Part shown: positions 22,169 through 33,118 of the stretch, one piece after another
How positions within the stretch are numbered: the stretch's first letter is position 1
Layout of the letters: each line of letters begins with the position of its first letter
DNA from: Cylicocyclus nassatus
Taxonomy: Eukaryota; Nematoda; Chromadorea; Rhabditida; Strongylidae
DNA length: 64,000 bases
Assembly (NCBI GenBank): GCA_958299035.1
Contig: CATQJL010000112.1
Span: 45,280,941 to 45,344,940, forward strand
Direction of reading: 5' to 3'
Notes under the pieces: model-generated
The model's database searches: none
What the model saw: only the letters and a program-made list of their open reading frames with translations
What the model was told of the DNA's origin: nothing
Translations under genes and position numbers: made by a program

Positions 22169-22408
22169 GTGTAAAATGGCAAAAAGTAGCAATTACAAGG
22201 GACCTGTCTTTTCTCTTCTCTATGTATCTTCGGATACAAGTGGAATTTTTGGGGAATAATGCCTGAGGCCCTGGGAGTATTACTTCATGCAATTGCAGTC
22301 GTCACGTGATTTGACATTACTTCATTTGCTCATACATTACATGTGCATTTCTAATATACTGGAGATAAGACGTATTTACTGTGCATCTGCAGTCTGCGGA
22401 GGCCTTCC

Positions 22409-22622
22409 CCGGGCATACTTCACGCGATAATCTCGACGCGATTTGGCAATACTTCAATCGTCTATAGCTTATCGTGTGCGTTTAGATGTACAAAAAAAAG
22501 CATTTTTACCAAGCTGCGAAAGTTATACACACTGTGCATTTTTAACCTGCAATTTTCCATCTGAAGACATCTGGCAAATTGCCAGAACGCTGCGCGACTG
22601 AAATCGCGTAAAGTATGCCCGA
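22409..22622. mobile_element. MITE, 'CGGGCATACTTCACGCGAT' ends, copy 2
   Basis: CGGGCATACTTCACGCGAT is mirrored by ATCGCGTAAAGTATGCCCG at the right. It shares its ends with 11839-12066. Confidence 0.65.
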
Positions 22623-22639
22623 AGCCTAACAAGTCGTCA

Positions 22640-23805
22640 AATCGTGTGCAACTCATGCGAGATATGCGTGGGATTGGCCGTCGAACTGACTCGCACGGAT
22701 CTTCAGCTCAGCTATAAATGTAGTAAATTCGAGTAACAAGGTGACACGTGAAGCATCATATATGCTTCATAAAGGTCAGTGGCAGAGACTGTTCACGCTG
22801 CATCTAGTGAGAAACCACAAGGATAACACGAACCTGTGAGTAGACGAGACTCGCTCTCAAAACCGCACTCATCTGGAAGTTTTTTTCACTGAAAAACAGG
22901 CTACGGCAATCTACGCTGCTCTTTTCCTACACATCTGAGGTATTGTGAATTCCATCGTTCAGTGGTCGGTTTGGGTCAAATGCATGCATCCGCTTTGCCA
23001 TGCATCTGACCTCCGTCTTTAGCAGCTGACATATGGAAGCAGCAAACACGTCAAAACACGTGCAAACGGGTCGGTCTATGCAGTGCATTATTTGAATAAA
23101 AAATACTCAGGGCCCATTTTATATGAGGTATTGGTTTGAGCGAGTATGCATAGTCCCTTTCAGCACATAAAAAATGCAGATATGTGAGTACTGTACATTT
23201 CAGAAAAGTTCTTCTAGGTGTAGGTAAAAATAACCACAGAGACAGTTTGCCGCAGTATGTTCCATTTCGTGTAATTATCATAAAGCAAACAAAAATTGCA
23301 TCAAATGTGGTACATCAATGGAACACTGCTTTTGCTTTCTGTCAACCTCCTTTCGTGCACACTTTTTGCTACCCTGATTTAGCTAAGAAAGTGCTAATCT
23401 TACTTCCGTATCAGTATTCTGTGCTTTTTCGCCTATGATTCTAACAATGTGAATTCTTCTCGCTCACCTTAGCGAGATGAGTTATTGTTCGCGGTAAAAT
23501 CACATTATTTGCAGAGGTTGGCGTGGAGAAAGATTTGCTAATGCTCAAATTGGAGAATGGGAGATAGCCCAATCAGCGCACTTCAACTGCTCTCTGTTCC
23601 AAGGTTCGCACTCCTACAGTCTTATGACATCACTGATTTTCATATTTTTGAATGGTGTGAAAGGTAGCGAGGGGTCGTTAACCTATGGTAAACAGACTGA
23701 CAATATAGGGGAGTCCATATGAGTCATAGAATTATGTAGTTTTAGGAGACTTTCCTTATAGAGCAATCAGTGGATGACTTTTTATCATTCCTTTTTATCT
23801 CTTTT
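22640..23805. other. no exon identified; expected 5' part of xnp-1
   Basis: The upstream exon(s) and start codon of the xnp-1 gene should lie here or further left. I could not choose an ATG exon ending in phase 2. Several short frames exist without convincing splice sites. Confidence 0.3.
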
Positions 23806-23809
23806 CTAG

Positions 23810-25476
23810 TGATGAGGAAGTGAGTAGTCTGGATCCAGAAGTGGCTACAGATCAGGTTCTCAGCGGACTACTAGCATACGAAGCACTGTTGTTTGAGGAA
23901 CTAGAAGCTGTTTCACGAGTGAGTTCTTGAAGTTTATTCGCATCTCTTCTTTTCCTCCTTTTTATATAATTTTCATTCTAAACGGTAATATCTTTCTTTG
24001 TTTCTACTTAAAATTTCATGGTTCTGTGACTGTCAACTTTCCACCATGCATCAAATCCGGGTCAAGGAAAAGGGCGTCTAACTGGGAGTCTGATTGTGAG
24101 GGAATGCCATTATTGAATTTGATTTGATTTAGATTTGATGCAAAGTGCGAGTGATTATGACACAGAGGGAAGTCCGCACTTGAGGGGTGGTTTTGAAATG
24201 AGAAACCTACCTGTTTCCTCCTGGTTTTTCACCTCCAGACAAGCTCCTTGTATGTGCCCATCTTCTTTTTATCTATAAAATGCAAAAAGTTAACCTCATT
24301 GAGTGAATAAGTGACCTTTGTCTTAAAAATCACTACCCTTTTTGATATATTTAGAATCTCGCTGCATTTATGTATCTCAGTTTAAACATTGCTCAAAATA
24401 TCCAGATTTGGATGAGAAGCTGGGAAAAGAATTGTGGAAGTTTAGAATGGTCATACCAGCATGCACCTTCCAAGTTATTTAGGGAACAGAAAGCCTGCAC
24501 CTCATCACTGTATCTCTGTTGAGTGTGTACTAGTGTACTTGTAGCGCTTTTCAACTAGAGAACTCCATGAATATCATGACTTATAATAAGAGGCTTAATC
24601 TGAAGTTGTGTGGAGTTTGTCCGTTACGAAATTATAGTGAGGAATGATTTACGATACTAAACATCATGTGAGGTTAAGATAGCGAGTATGGTTCATTTTT
24701 AACTACGGCTCACTTTGCAATAAACCGAAATGATTTGAGAACAAGCTCTCAGAAAGTGAGTTTACCACGGTTCACGATGCCAGTGCGAACCTCTGCGAAG
24801 CAGCGGTGAAGCACTGGTATTTAAATACCAGTGCTTCACCTCTGCTTCGCAGAGGTTCGCACTGGCATCGTGAACCTTGGTAAACTCACTTTCTGAGAGC
24901 TTGTCTCTCAAATCATTGTTCGGTTTATTGCAACGTGAGCTGTAGTTAAAAATGAACCATACTCCCTATCTTAACCTCACATGATGTTTAGTATCGTAAA
25001 TCATTCGTCACTGTAATTTCGTAACGGACAAACTCCACACAACTTCAGATTAAGCCGCTTATTATAAGTCATGATGGTCGGGAGTGTTCCCGCTCCGCAT
25101 TGGCGTCCAGTGGTACTTTACCTGTTACACCTAAAGTTAACAAGTTGTCGTACGTACGTGGAGGCCCATCCTGAGATGAAAATGTTCACAAGGATAAAAA
25201 TAGCAAAGCAAGCGATGCACTTTTCCTTCCTAGTCGTTCTTCTTTATGAATTTTTCGTACTGATATGAAATATATTTCGAAATAATACTGATTCCAGGTA
25301 AGGAAGAAACTGGTGAAAATCAAAAACGCTGGTCACAAAACCCCTTACCTCCTGGTCCGAAAAAACGTCCGTAGTATCGAAGCGATCGAAGATCTCCACA
25401 AGAAATCCGAGATGAAGTGTGCGTCTATTATAGCGGATTGGAGGAAGGCAGGATTAGACCAAACAAGTCGTTATGG
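23810..25476 (+). CDS. xnp-1: two upstream exons, probable N-terminus of xnp-1
   Basis: Exon 23810-23918 follows CTTTTCTAG and encodes an acidic helical stretch (DEEVSSLDPEVATDQVLSG, then YEALLFEELEAVSR), ending in phase 0 at GTGAGT. Exon 25298-25476 follows ATTCCAG and encodes VRKKLVKIKNAGHKTPYLLV and on to WRKAGLDQTSRYG, ending in phase 2 at GTCAGT. Its phase fits the first core exon at 33119, which needs one base to complete a codon, so all three can be one transcript. The intron between the two holds a 500-bp palindrome. The sequence itself is not diagnostic of ATRX; the link rests on phase, strand and absence of another gene between. They could be a separate gene. The start codon lies further upstream. 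Confidence 0.55.
24573..25074. mobile_element. 500-bp near-perfect palindrome in an intron
   Basis: Arms of about 250 bp, beginning ATCATGACTTATAATAAG, meet at TGGTATTTAAATACCA near 24823 and match over almost their whole length. It is a foldback transposon remnant without coding capacity, within the intron 23919-25297. Transcribed, it would make one long hairpin. Confidence 0.85.
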
Positions 25477-25733
25477 GTCAGTTTGAGTGAATTTTAACGT
25501 CACTAAGGAAGGTGTCTTTAAAACAGTGTTTTTCTCCACTTTTAGAAAACATATAGTTTGCCTAGGGTCTTTTTGAAAAAAAGCATGGTGGAGGGTATAG
25601 TAAGTGGTTTCCGGGTCCCACGCGTTTTCAAGATTAGACGAACAGTTGATACATCGAGATGGTCACCATCGGAACCGCGGTCAACGATCGACGATACTAT
25701 CGAACATATAGTTGCTGTTGCTGTTGTTTAGTA

Positions 25734-26785
25734 TTAGGTTGGTGCAAAAGTAATGGCCGATTTTGCAAGCCTTTTTTCAGGCCAATTTTTTTCCATCAAA
25801 GTTTCTCCTTTGGGACTGATGTGGGCACACCACTGAGAAGCTGCTTTCATGCTCTATCTAATTCTGGTTGAAGCGGGCTTTCACTCTCATCTCTTATATA
25901 GTTACTGAGCTACAAATAACAGCATCCAAATTTGGAATTTTGTTGCATTCACTTTACTGGCCGGAATCCGGTGCCTATGGATGGCGCTATTTCGAAAACT
26001 TAGCTATTGTATGCCATAGGAATTGTCCACGTTATGCCTACTTGACTGTGTTTTTTGAAGTTATCCAGACTGAGATATCGGCTTCTCAACATTGGTAGAC
26101 GTTGCGGTCATTTTATGATCCATAAATTTTTTTTGAAGAAGTCATCCGACAATACTTTGCTCAATTATGTAAGCGAAATGCTAGCAGTCCCATCATTTTG
26201 CAAAAACATCCAGCTGTTCACTGCTCAGAAAATTCGGGAGTTTGAGGCCACAGAAAAAATATTGAAAAAACTGAGAAATTTTAGATTTTAATTTTTTCTT
26301 TCTCGCAAACTTTTTTGTCCGAATTCTTCTTATTGCATTTTGTACTACTGGCTTGCGGCTACAAGATAGACCACTCATCATTCATACTAACAAACTTTGA
26401 AGGAAGTTATGAATTGTCAAAGAGGTTCTAACAGGAGAACCTTTTTTGTTTTTCAATCCATATTTTTCTGACCGTTCGTGATATGAGTATAAGTACAATT
26501 GATTCAACTGGTTGAGCTTCGGCAAAGGCGGGCTTCGTGACCTAATTAAGGCTAGGTAATGATCAGAGAGCACTCGCGCGCGAGAGACGCAGGTGCGTCG
26601 CGGGCGCGAGCGGCCTGCCCTGACGGAGCTAAACCAATTGAATCAAAGATAAATGGGCGCTGTATTGCAGAAGGTTTGCTGCTTTGATGATCGTTGCCCC
26701 CATTCGGAAATGTGAATCTTTCAAAAAGTTATAGCACGTCAAAGTGAGAATTCGCAAATCGGCCATTACTTTTGCACCAACCTAA
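25734..26785. mobile_element. mariner-type element, ends intact, no transposase seen
   Basis: TTAGGTTGGTGCAAAAGTAATG at 25734 pairs with CATTACTTTTGCACCAACCTAA ending at 26785, with TA on both sides. The ends match those typical of mariner elements in animals. The 1.05-kb interior has only short frames with no D,D-type transposase motif, so it is either heavily decayed or a non-autonomous derivative. It lies in the inferred 7.6-kb xnp-1 intron. Confidence 0.85.
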
Positions 26786-27044
26786 TATTTTGAGTTGCAA
26801 GATACTCTCTGGTGCGGAATGGTAGGAATCGAAAAAAAAATTCTGTGTGTGTGATACAAAATCCGGAGTCTATGATGCCCTAGGCGGGCATGCTACCGTA
26901 TCTGTTTCATAGATGAAGAGAATTGATACTGAATGTCAAACTTCTGACTGACTGACTGAGTGACTTGCAGGGATCAGCCTATTATCAATTTGTGCTTTGA
27001 TTCTCCCAAATTGCTTTGAAAATTTACTGTCTTTGGAGGGTAGA

Positions 27045-27120
27045 AGGTTGGCCCAGGGCGAAAGCGACTTGATCCCACCTGGCCATAAGCGGTGCCCCAA
27101 ACCACTACGCCATTCATATC
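27045..27120 (-). repeat. possible tRNA-derived SINE head
   Basis: Read on the minus strand, TGGCGTAGTGGTTTGGGGCA resembles a tRNA A box, and GGTGGGATCAAGTCGC lies about where a B box would be. It is not a foldable tRNA gene in my reading. A tRNA-derived SINE or tRNA pseudogene is the likeliest explanation. Confidence 0.3.
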
Positions 27121-27410
27121 GATGTACAGTCTTTGTCAATCATGTACTCCCTTTTCCACTGGCGTAACAGTCGCGCCAGAGCGTCGCGTCACGTTTGCGC
27201 GCGTATAGCTTGGGCACTCGGATTGGCCTTTTCGATTGGAGGTCCCCACGCAAGATCTTGGCGTTGCGAATGCGTAGTTTCTTCGCGGAAAAGAGCACGT
27301 AGTTGACACAGATTGTATGAAAGAATAAAAATCTTGGTGCTTCTCTACCAACATGTGGTAGCAGTTTGCTTGCTTGATACCCATGGGAGGATTTCAGGAC
27401 ACAGTTTATA

Positions 27411-28087
27411 CAGGGTGTCCGTAAAAAATGTGCCTACTGTTTGATTGTGAATAACTCTCTTCTAACGAAGTCTTTCGAGAAGCTTTAGGCACCATTTTGT
27501 AGAGCGAGGTTCAACTTAGATTTGCAGTATAGAGCGAATCACCGAGCTCGTTTTATTATTGTGGGAATACGGTAGGAACTTTCAGCATATGGAACCATCG
27601 TGAAATACGCCGCCTGACAAAATTTTTTTCAAAGAGTCTGAAAAATCGTGTACTAGGGTTTTCGCTCACGCTGATTCCACTACACAACTTTTTACGGGTG
27701 TTTTCAGCTTTTTTGACGGTGTAATCACATTTCCGAAAAATGCTGGAAATTCAATTATTACGGTTCACCTGGGGTAAGTTAGGAAAGAGGCACCACAGCA
27801 AAGTGGAAATTTCATATTCGAAAAGAGCGGCTTCCATTACCATAGTGTAAGAATTTCCGGCTTGTTTGGTTTTTCCGAGGCAGATTATGGCCTCCAAAGA
27901 CCTAAAATCCTTGTCGAAGTTCCTACCGTAATCCTACAGTAATAAAAAGAGCTCGGCGATTCGCTCTATACTGCAAATCTAAGTTGAACCTCGCTCTACA
28001 AAATAGTGCTTAAAGCTTCTCGAAAGACTTCGCTAGAAGAGAGTTATTCACAATCAAACAGTAGGCACATTTTTTACGGACACCCTG
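27411..28087. mobile_element. TA-flanked 677-bp Tc1/mariner-end foldback
   Basis: CAGGGTGTCCGTAAAAAATG at 27411 pairs with CATTTTTTACGGACACCCTG ending at 28087, with TA on both sides. The arms match for about 170 bp (GATTGTGAATAACTCTCTTC, GCAGTATAGAGCGAATC and their complements). The interior encodes nothing recognisable. Confidence 0.85.
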
Positions 28088-28457
28088 TATATAGTAAGTT
28101 TCAACTCAGTTTAGGCGGAAATTGGACTGGCGGGAGTCCGCTTCGCAACGATTCGCGCCGCTTTGCACTCTGCGTCTCTTCATCTTAATCTATCTCGCTG
28201 AGCCAATGGAGGTGCGGACGCGCTACTCCACTGAATGTATTTGCCTACTCCGGGTTGAAAAATACTGTACCCTTCGATTCAACGGGGTTGGCAGCTGGAA
28301 GGCGACCGCACCCGCCCGCTATGCCATCTGCGTCTCTCTTGCAAGCGTGCCCTCTGATCATCCTCTAGCTTTGATTAGGCCTCGACGCCCCGCTTTCCAG
28401 CCGCCAATCCCTTTGATCAAAGTGTACAACTACGTGCTCTCTTTTGCAAAGCAGCTA

Positions 28458-28598
28458 CAGGGCTTTACAACCTGAGTGTCACAGCCGCCCCGCTCGGCCG
28501 CCACGCTTAGGTCCGCGCAGCCAGCGCCACGAACGCTGCGCGGACCTAAGCGTGGCGGCCGAGCGGGGCGGCTGTGACACTCAGGTTGTAAAGCCCTG
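28458..28598. mobile_element. 141-bp perfect hairpin, TA-flanked
   Basis: CAGGGCTTTACAACCTGAGTG through CTTAGGTCCGCGCAG is exactly mirrored around a 15-bp loop, with TA on each side. The stem is about 62 bp and GC-rich. The lack of arm divergence suggests recent insertion or gene conversion. Ends resemble those at 44310. Confidence 0.85.
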
Positions 28599-29271
28599 TA
28601 CGTGCGTTTGATACTGCCCTTTCGGTGACTCCCTGACCTCGATATATCTTCTCTGTCTTCCTTTCGCGCTGCCTCTAGGTGTTCAGCGAATACTTATTTG
28701 CGGTTCACTAAACCCCCATAAGGAAAGATGAAAATTGGCGCAACCGCTAACCTTCTAACTGTTCTTACAAGGGGAACTACAAACCTCTTGGGATAAGGGA
28801 CGAGAACAATCTGAAAATGAATCAGAGCTTGCAAACTGAATTCGAGAAATTAAGTAGAACTTTCCTTTATAAAGGAAGGTGAAAGTGGTTGAGCGATTAA
28901 CAGGCTTTCACATCTGGACTCAAACGACGCAAATGATGTGGATTACTAAATGCAAGCAAAGACTTTCAACCTGAGTGTTACGGTTGGCTCGGGTCAGCTA
29001 GCCGTTTCGCTTAGGCCACTCGACGCGTTCGCAAGCATGTCTCGGGGCGTTTTTCCAAGCTCTTCAACCATTGATGGACGAAGGCGCTTTATCTTTAGGC
29101 GCGAACGCGGTTTTATTAGCCGCAGAGCGCATGAGACGCATGATTTACAACAGTGAGATAGGTGCCAGACTAAGCGAATATTTGGGTGGAGGACACTAGG
29201 TCGCCGAAATTGGAAGAGTCCCGCGCGGATTCCCTGCAGGAACGCATGTCCGCTATACTTGGGGAAATTCG

Positions 29272-29575
29272 AAATTTCTTTCGAATATTCGAATATCGAA
29301 TATATTCGAAAATTGAAAATTTCGAATATTCGACTATCGAATAATATTTGAAAATCGAAAATTTCGAATATTCGACTATCGAATATATTCGAAAATCGAA
29401 AATTTCGAATATTCGACTATCGAATAATATTCGTAAATCGAAAATTTCGAATATTCGACTATCGAATAATATTCGAAAATCGGAAATTTCGAATATTCGA
29501 ATATCGAATATCATTCGAATATCGAATATCATTCGACCTTCGAATAACATTCGATTTTCGAATATCATTCGAAAA
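29272..29575. repeat. TTCGAATATTCGA satellite, left arm
   Basis: About 25 imperfect copies of words such as TTCGAATATTCGACTATCGAA. Locally self-complementary. The IFEISDFRILFDSR-type frames here are read from the satellite. Confidence 0.85.
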
Positions 29576-31109
29576 ATTAATGTGCATGTGATATGATAAC
29601 ATGACCAAGCGCATAGTTTGCAAGTACTGTAGGTCTTTGTAGTTCCCTTTTAGGCGACTACTACACTGCAGTACATGACGTATATCTCAGCACGTTGCGC
29701 GGATTCTCTACATCTAGTCCGTGCCGTCGACAACTCCACGATACACATACATATAGTATACACATTGTTGAACTGTATAAGTGCTTTACCCACAACTTTC
29801 GACTTGAAACTCGTGGCAATAAGCAATCTTCCTCTCGTTGGCAATGCGATAAGCTAGACCACTGCTGGAAATACTAAACAATGACTGGTTCTACCATATC
29901 CCTTTTTCGCACTACAACAAACGACGAACTTCTTGACACAACACTATCCTTCCGGTCACTAGTGCATTATCTTGAATACGCCCTCAATTTGCGATGTCGA
30001 GTGGAAGTAACGCTGCGACGATATCAGGAACATCTTCACGTTCCCGTTCACATCTATCACCTTTTCCGAATGCGAATGAAGAACAGCGTGCTCTAGACCT
30101 CAGGCAGGGTCTGTAGTAATCTGGTCGGAACTCACAGTTACTCTGACTTAACTCTGAGTTATATCTGAGCTGACTCGCACCTTTCTTACCCCTTCATCAG
30201 TTGAATGGATCAAATCTAGAAGGCGATATATGGCAGGAGACTCCGTAACCGGTAATTTATCCCTAGTAGAAAAACATTGTCGAAATCGTTCTGCACAAGA
30301 AACAGCGCCACCAAACGCGCAACTGTGTTTGCGATAACTCTGTGTTTGGTTGGCGTTACAGTCTGTCGTGGAACTCAAAGATAAATTTGAGTTTGGTCAG
30401 AGTAAGAGAAATAGTGTACAAAAGAAGAGATGCAGCTAAAAAGTCCCCCGGAGTACATTTTGCTCGTACTTTCAGCAGGCATGTCAGAGGTATCGTAATG
30501 CCCGGTATCTACAAAATTTTGAAATCTTGTTAAACCTTGGTCTAGGAGGTTGTTCGGTGCGCAGATCAAAAATATGGTACTCATTTTTCACTTTTTCCCG
30601 TTGGGGTCATAAAGCCGTGTCAAGTTGGATCTAAACGTTTGAACTCTAAGTTTAATTTTTTAAAGTTTACTCAGTGACGCTCATGAAGAACTGATAGACG
30701 CTGTTTAAGAACTCAAAATCTGGCGTCCCTGGATAGCGAAAAACTGATAGCAGCTACATCTGCCACAGAAATGGTGCATCACGATTACTGTATAGACTAC
30801 TACTGCGCCAGAACCACAAAGCATATATACTCCCCATTGAGAGTTGCAGATTGATAGAAACTCCTACAGTGACGTGCTAGGCTTAAGGAGTTCCATCCAA
30901 GGCCCAGCATGAGATCGTTTCTAGGCTTCTTGAAAACGAAATCCCCTTTGACTGTCAGCCCTAAACGTAAAAAACCCTCAAAAGAAGAGACGTCGACTAA
31001 AAAACGTCACAATTTTTGGTCACAAGAATGATATCCTTTTGCTTTTTTGCCCCAATAACCAAATCGAGATTGCTTCCATACAATCTTCGCCGGGCTCTGG
31101 TTTCATCAT

Positions 31110-31452
31110 TTAAATTATCGAATATTATCGAATCTTATCGAATATTCGAATATTCGATGTTCATCGAATGATTCAAATATTCGATGACCATCGAATGATC
31201 GAATTGATGACCATCGAATATTCGACTTTCGAATGATATTCGAAAATTGAGTTTTTCGAGTATTCGACTTTCGAATAATATTCGAAAGTTGAAATTTTCG
31301 AATATTCGAATATCGAATATATTCGAAAACAGAAAATTTCGAATATTCGACTTTCGAATTTTATTCGAAATCTCAGATTTTCGAATATTCGACTTTTCGA
31401 ATGATTCGCATTCGAATGATTTATTCGAATAATCGAATAATCATTCGATTCG
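31110..31452. repeat. TTCGAATATTCGA satellite, right arm
   Basis: The same satellite words as the left arm (TATCGAATATTCGAATATTCG, TTCGACTTTCGAATGATATTC) over about 340 bp, positioned symmetrically in the opposite arm of the 29160-31621 element. Confidence 0.85.
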
Positions 31453-31633
31453 GTCCCAAGTATAATGTCCGCGCATGTACAAGGGTGCGTATTTGTCGCA
31501 AATGACCGCGGGGACCGCCCTTTTTCGGCGACCTAATGTCCTCCACCCAATCGAGCGCAAATTAAAGTTAATTCTGTGCGCCTTTTGCAGCTAAACAAAA
31601 TAGTCGCTTAGTCTGGTGCCTACCTGAGAATAA

Positions 31634-32357
31634 GGGCCGCATGCACTAACATGGCCGCGGGGAGGGGATCGCAACTTAAAAGAAAGCTTCATATTTCGAA
31701 ACTCCAGATACTTGGATTTCACATTGTGTACCTATCCGTAAGTATTCCTACTATCCTTCACTATGAACATGTTGAACAGGAGCGAGAAGTTGTACAAACC
31801 GCATTTCCCAGCTTCTGTACGATCCCTGATGATCCCCGGCGCTTTTCTTTAAAGTCATTTTTCTTTCTCCGAAGTTAACGAAAAACTTCCAAAGTTATGC
31901 AGATTATCTAACCCGACAGTGCTAAGCATGTTGCTGATAGGTACAAATGATGTTTTGAAGTCATGAAATTTTCGATGATCCACAGGTCGAAATTTGGGGT
32001 ATACCGAAATATTCGATTTTTCAAAAATTCATTTGTTCTCATCAGCAACATGCTTAGCACTGTTGCGTTAGATGTTCAGTATAACTTTGGAAGGTTTTCG
32101 TTAACTTCGAGAAAGAAAAATGACTTTGAAGAATAGATGTTCGTCCCCCAGGGATCATCAGGGGATCCTACAAAAAGCTGGGAAATGCGGCTTGTACATC
32201 TTCTCGCTTCTGCTCAATATGTTCAAAGTGAAGGATAGTGGGAGTACTTGCGGACAGGTAGACAGCGTGAAATCCAGATATCCGGAGCTTCAGGATATGA
32301 AGCTTTCTCCTGAAGCTGCGATCCCCTCCCCAGCGGAAATGTTAGTGCATGCGGCCC
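31634..32357. mobile_element. TAA-duplicating foldback, 'GGGCCGCATGCACTAAC' family, copy 1
   Basis: GGGCCGCATGCACTAACAT at the left is mirrored by ATGTTAGTGCATGCGGCCC at the right, with TAA directly on both sides (31631-31633, 32358-32360). Arms of several hundred bp also pair (GAAACTCCAGATACTTGGAT, CATCAGCAACATGCTTAGCAC). It inserted just beyond the right end of the satellite-bearing foldback. Confidence 0.85.
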
Positions 32358-32518
32358 TAAGCGTGCGCCTCGTTCGCGCCCGTTCAACCACTACCGCTTC
32401 TGCGCCTTCGTCCTGCTTAGCCTTTATTTCCCAATCTTCGAGCGTGGGAAAATAGCGTGCCCGCTGAGGGCGAACGCGGCGAAAAACCTAAGGCTGCGTT
32501 GATGCTGATCCCGAAGTT

Positions 32519-32575
32519 TGGGAACAGTTCCAGCACAGCGCTCGAACTGAGCGCTGTGCTGGAACTGTGCGAAGT
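32519..32575. repeat. short GC-rich hairpin
   Basis: CAGTTCCAGCACAGCGCTC is mirrored by GAGCGCTGTGCTGGAACTG across a 4-5 bp loop. A related word (GGAACAGTTCCAGCACAG) recurs near 57846. Possibly a tiny MITE. Confidence 0.55.
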
Positions 32576-33118
32576 GGATGAAATGGATCAAGCGCATCAA
32601 GTATGGACGTGCTACATATTGGAAGCCCCTTAGATGCGCCCGTATTCAGTTTCCGTGATGAGAGTCGGAGAGCGCGAAATTTGAATTTTTATTTCGTGGG
32701 TCTGACGTTTCTTCTGCTCTGTTCCTCGACTACGCGCGGTCTGCTTTGGGGCTTCACACTGTCTTATACGACTCGAATGTGCATTACCAGGAAGTGTGGA
32801 TGAAAGCTTAGCGGCATTATGATCCAGTATTTCTCTGCGCGCGGATTTCTCAGTGACAGACAAGTCATATCAAAAACGTCACAAAAAAATGGGTTATATA
32901 TCAATGATTGGCGTGCACGTGAATACGAGTAGGTGATGCGCACGTTTTTATGTCTGTGGAGGTCCGCATGTGCGGAATCCCCTGCGGTGAAAAAAGGTCC
33001 CTAGTTTTGAGATGGGTCTTGCAATATTTATATAAAGGAGCGGCGCTTTCCCCATTGCAGAAACTTTCAGGCACGTTAACCAAAATTGCTTCTTCTTTTA
33101 TCTTTCAGAACTTTTCAG

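Larger units (their letters stand above)
29160..31621. mobile_element. 2.5-kb foldback with TTCGAATATTCGA satellites in both arms
   Basis: GTGCCAGACTAAGCG at 29162 and GGGTGGAGGACACTAGGTCGCC further in are mirrored by GGCGACCTAATGTCCTCCACCC and CGCTTAGTCTGGTGCC at 31528-31620. Inside each arm lies an AT-rich satellite. The middle (29590-31100) has no recognised gene; the 71-codon frame at 29881-30096 is unsupported. No transposase seen. Confidence 0.7.

Noticed and set aside
25734..26785. Active mariner transposon
   Set aside because: Ends and TA target are intact but no transposase frame or catalytic motif is visible in the 1-kb interior.
27045..27120. A functional tRNA gene on the minus strand
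   Set aside because: A-box-like sequence is present but the B box is degenerate and I cannot fold acceptor and anticodon stems; listed only as a SINE-like relic.
29170..29596. 132- and 82-codon frames rich in IFEISDFRI / NIRKSKIS
   Set aside because: Translation of the TTCGAATATTCGA satellite, open on both strands for lack of stops in the unit.
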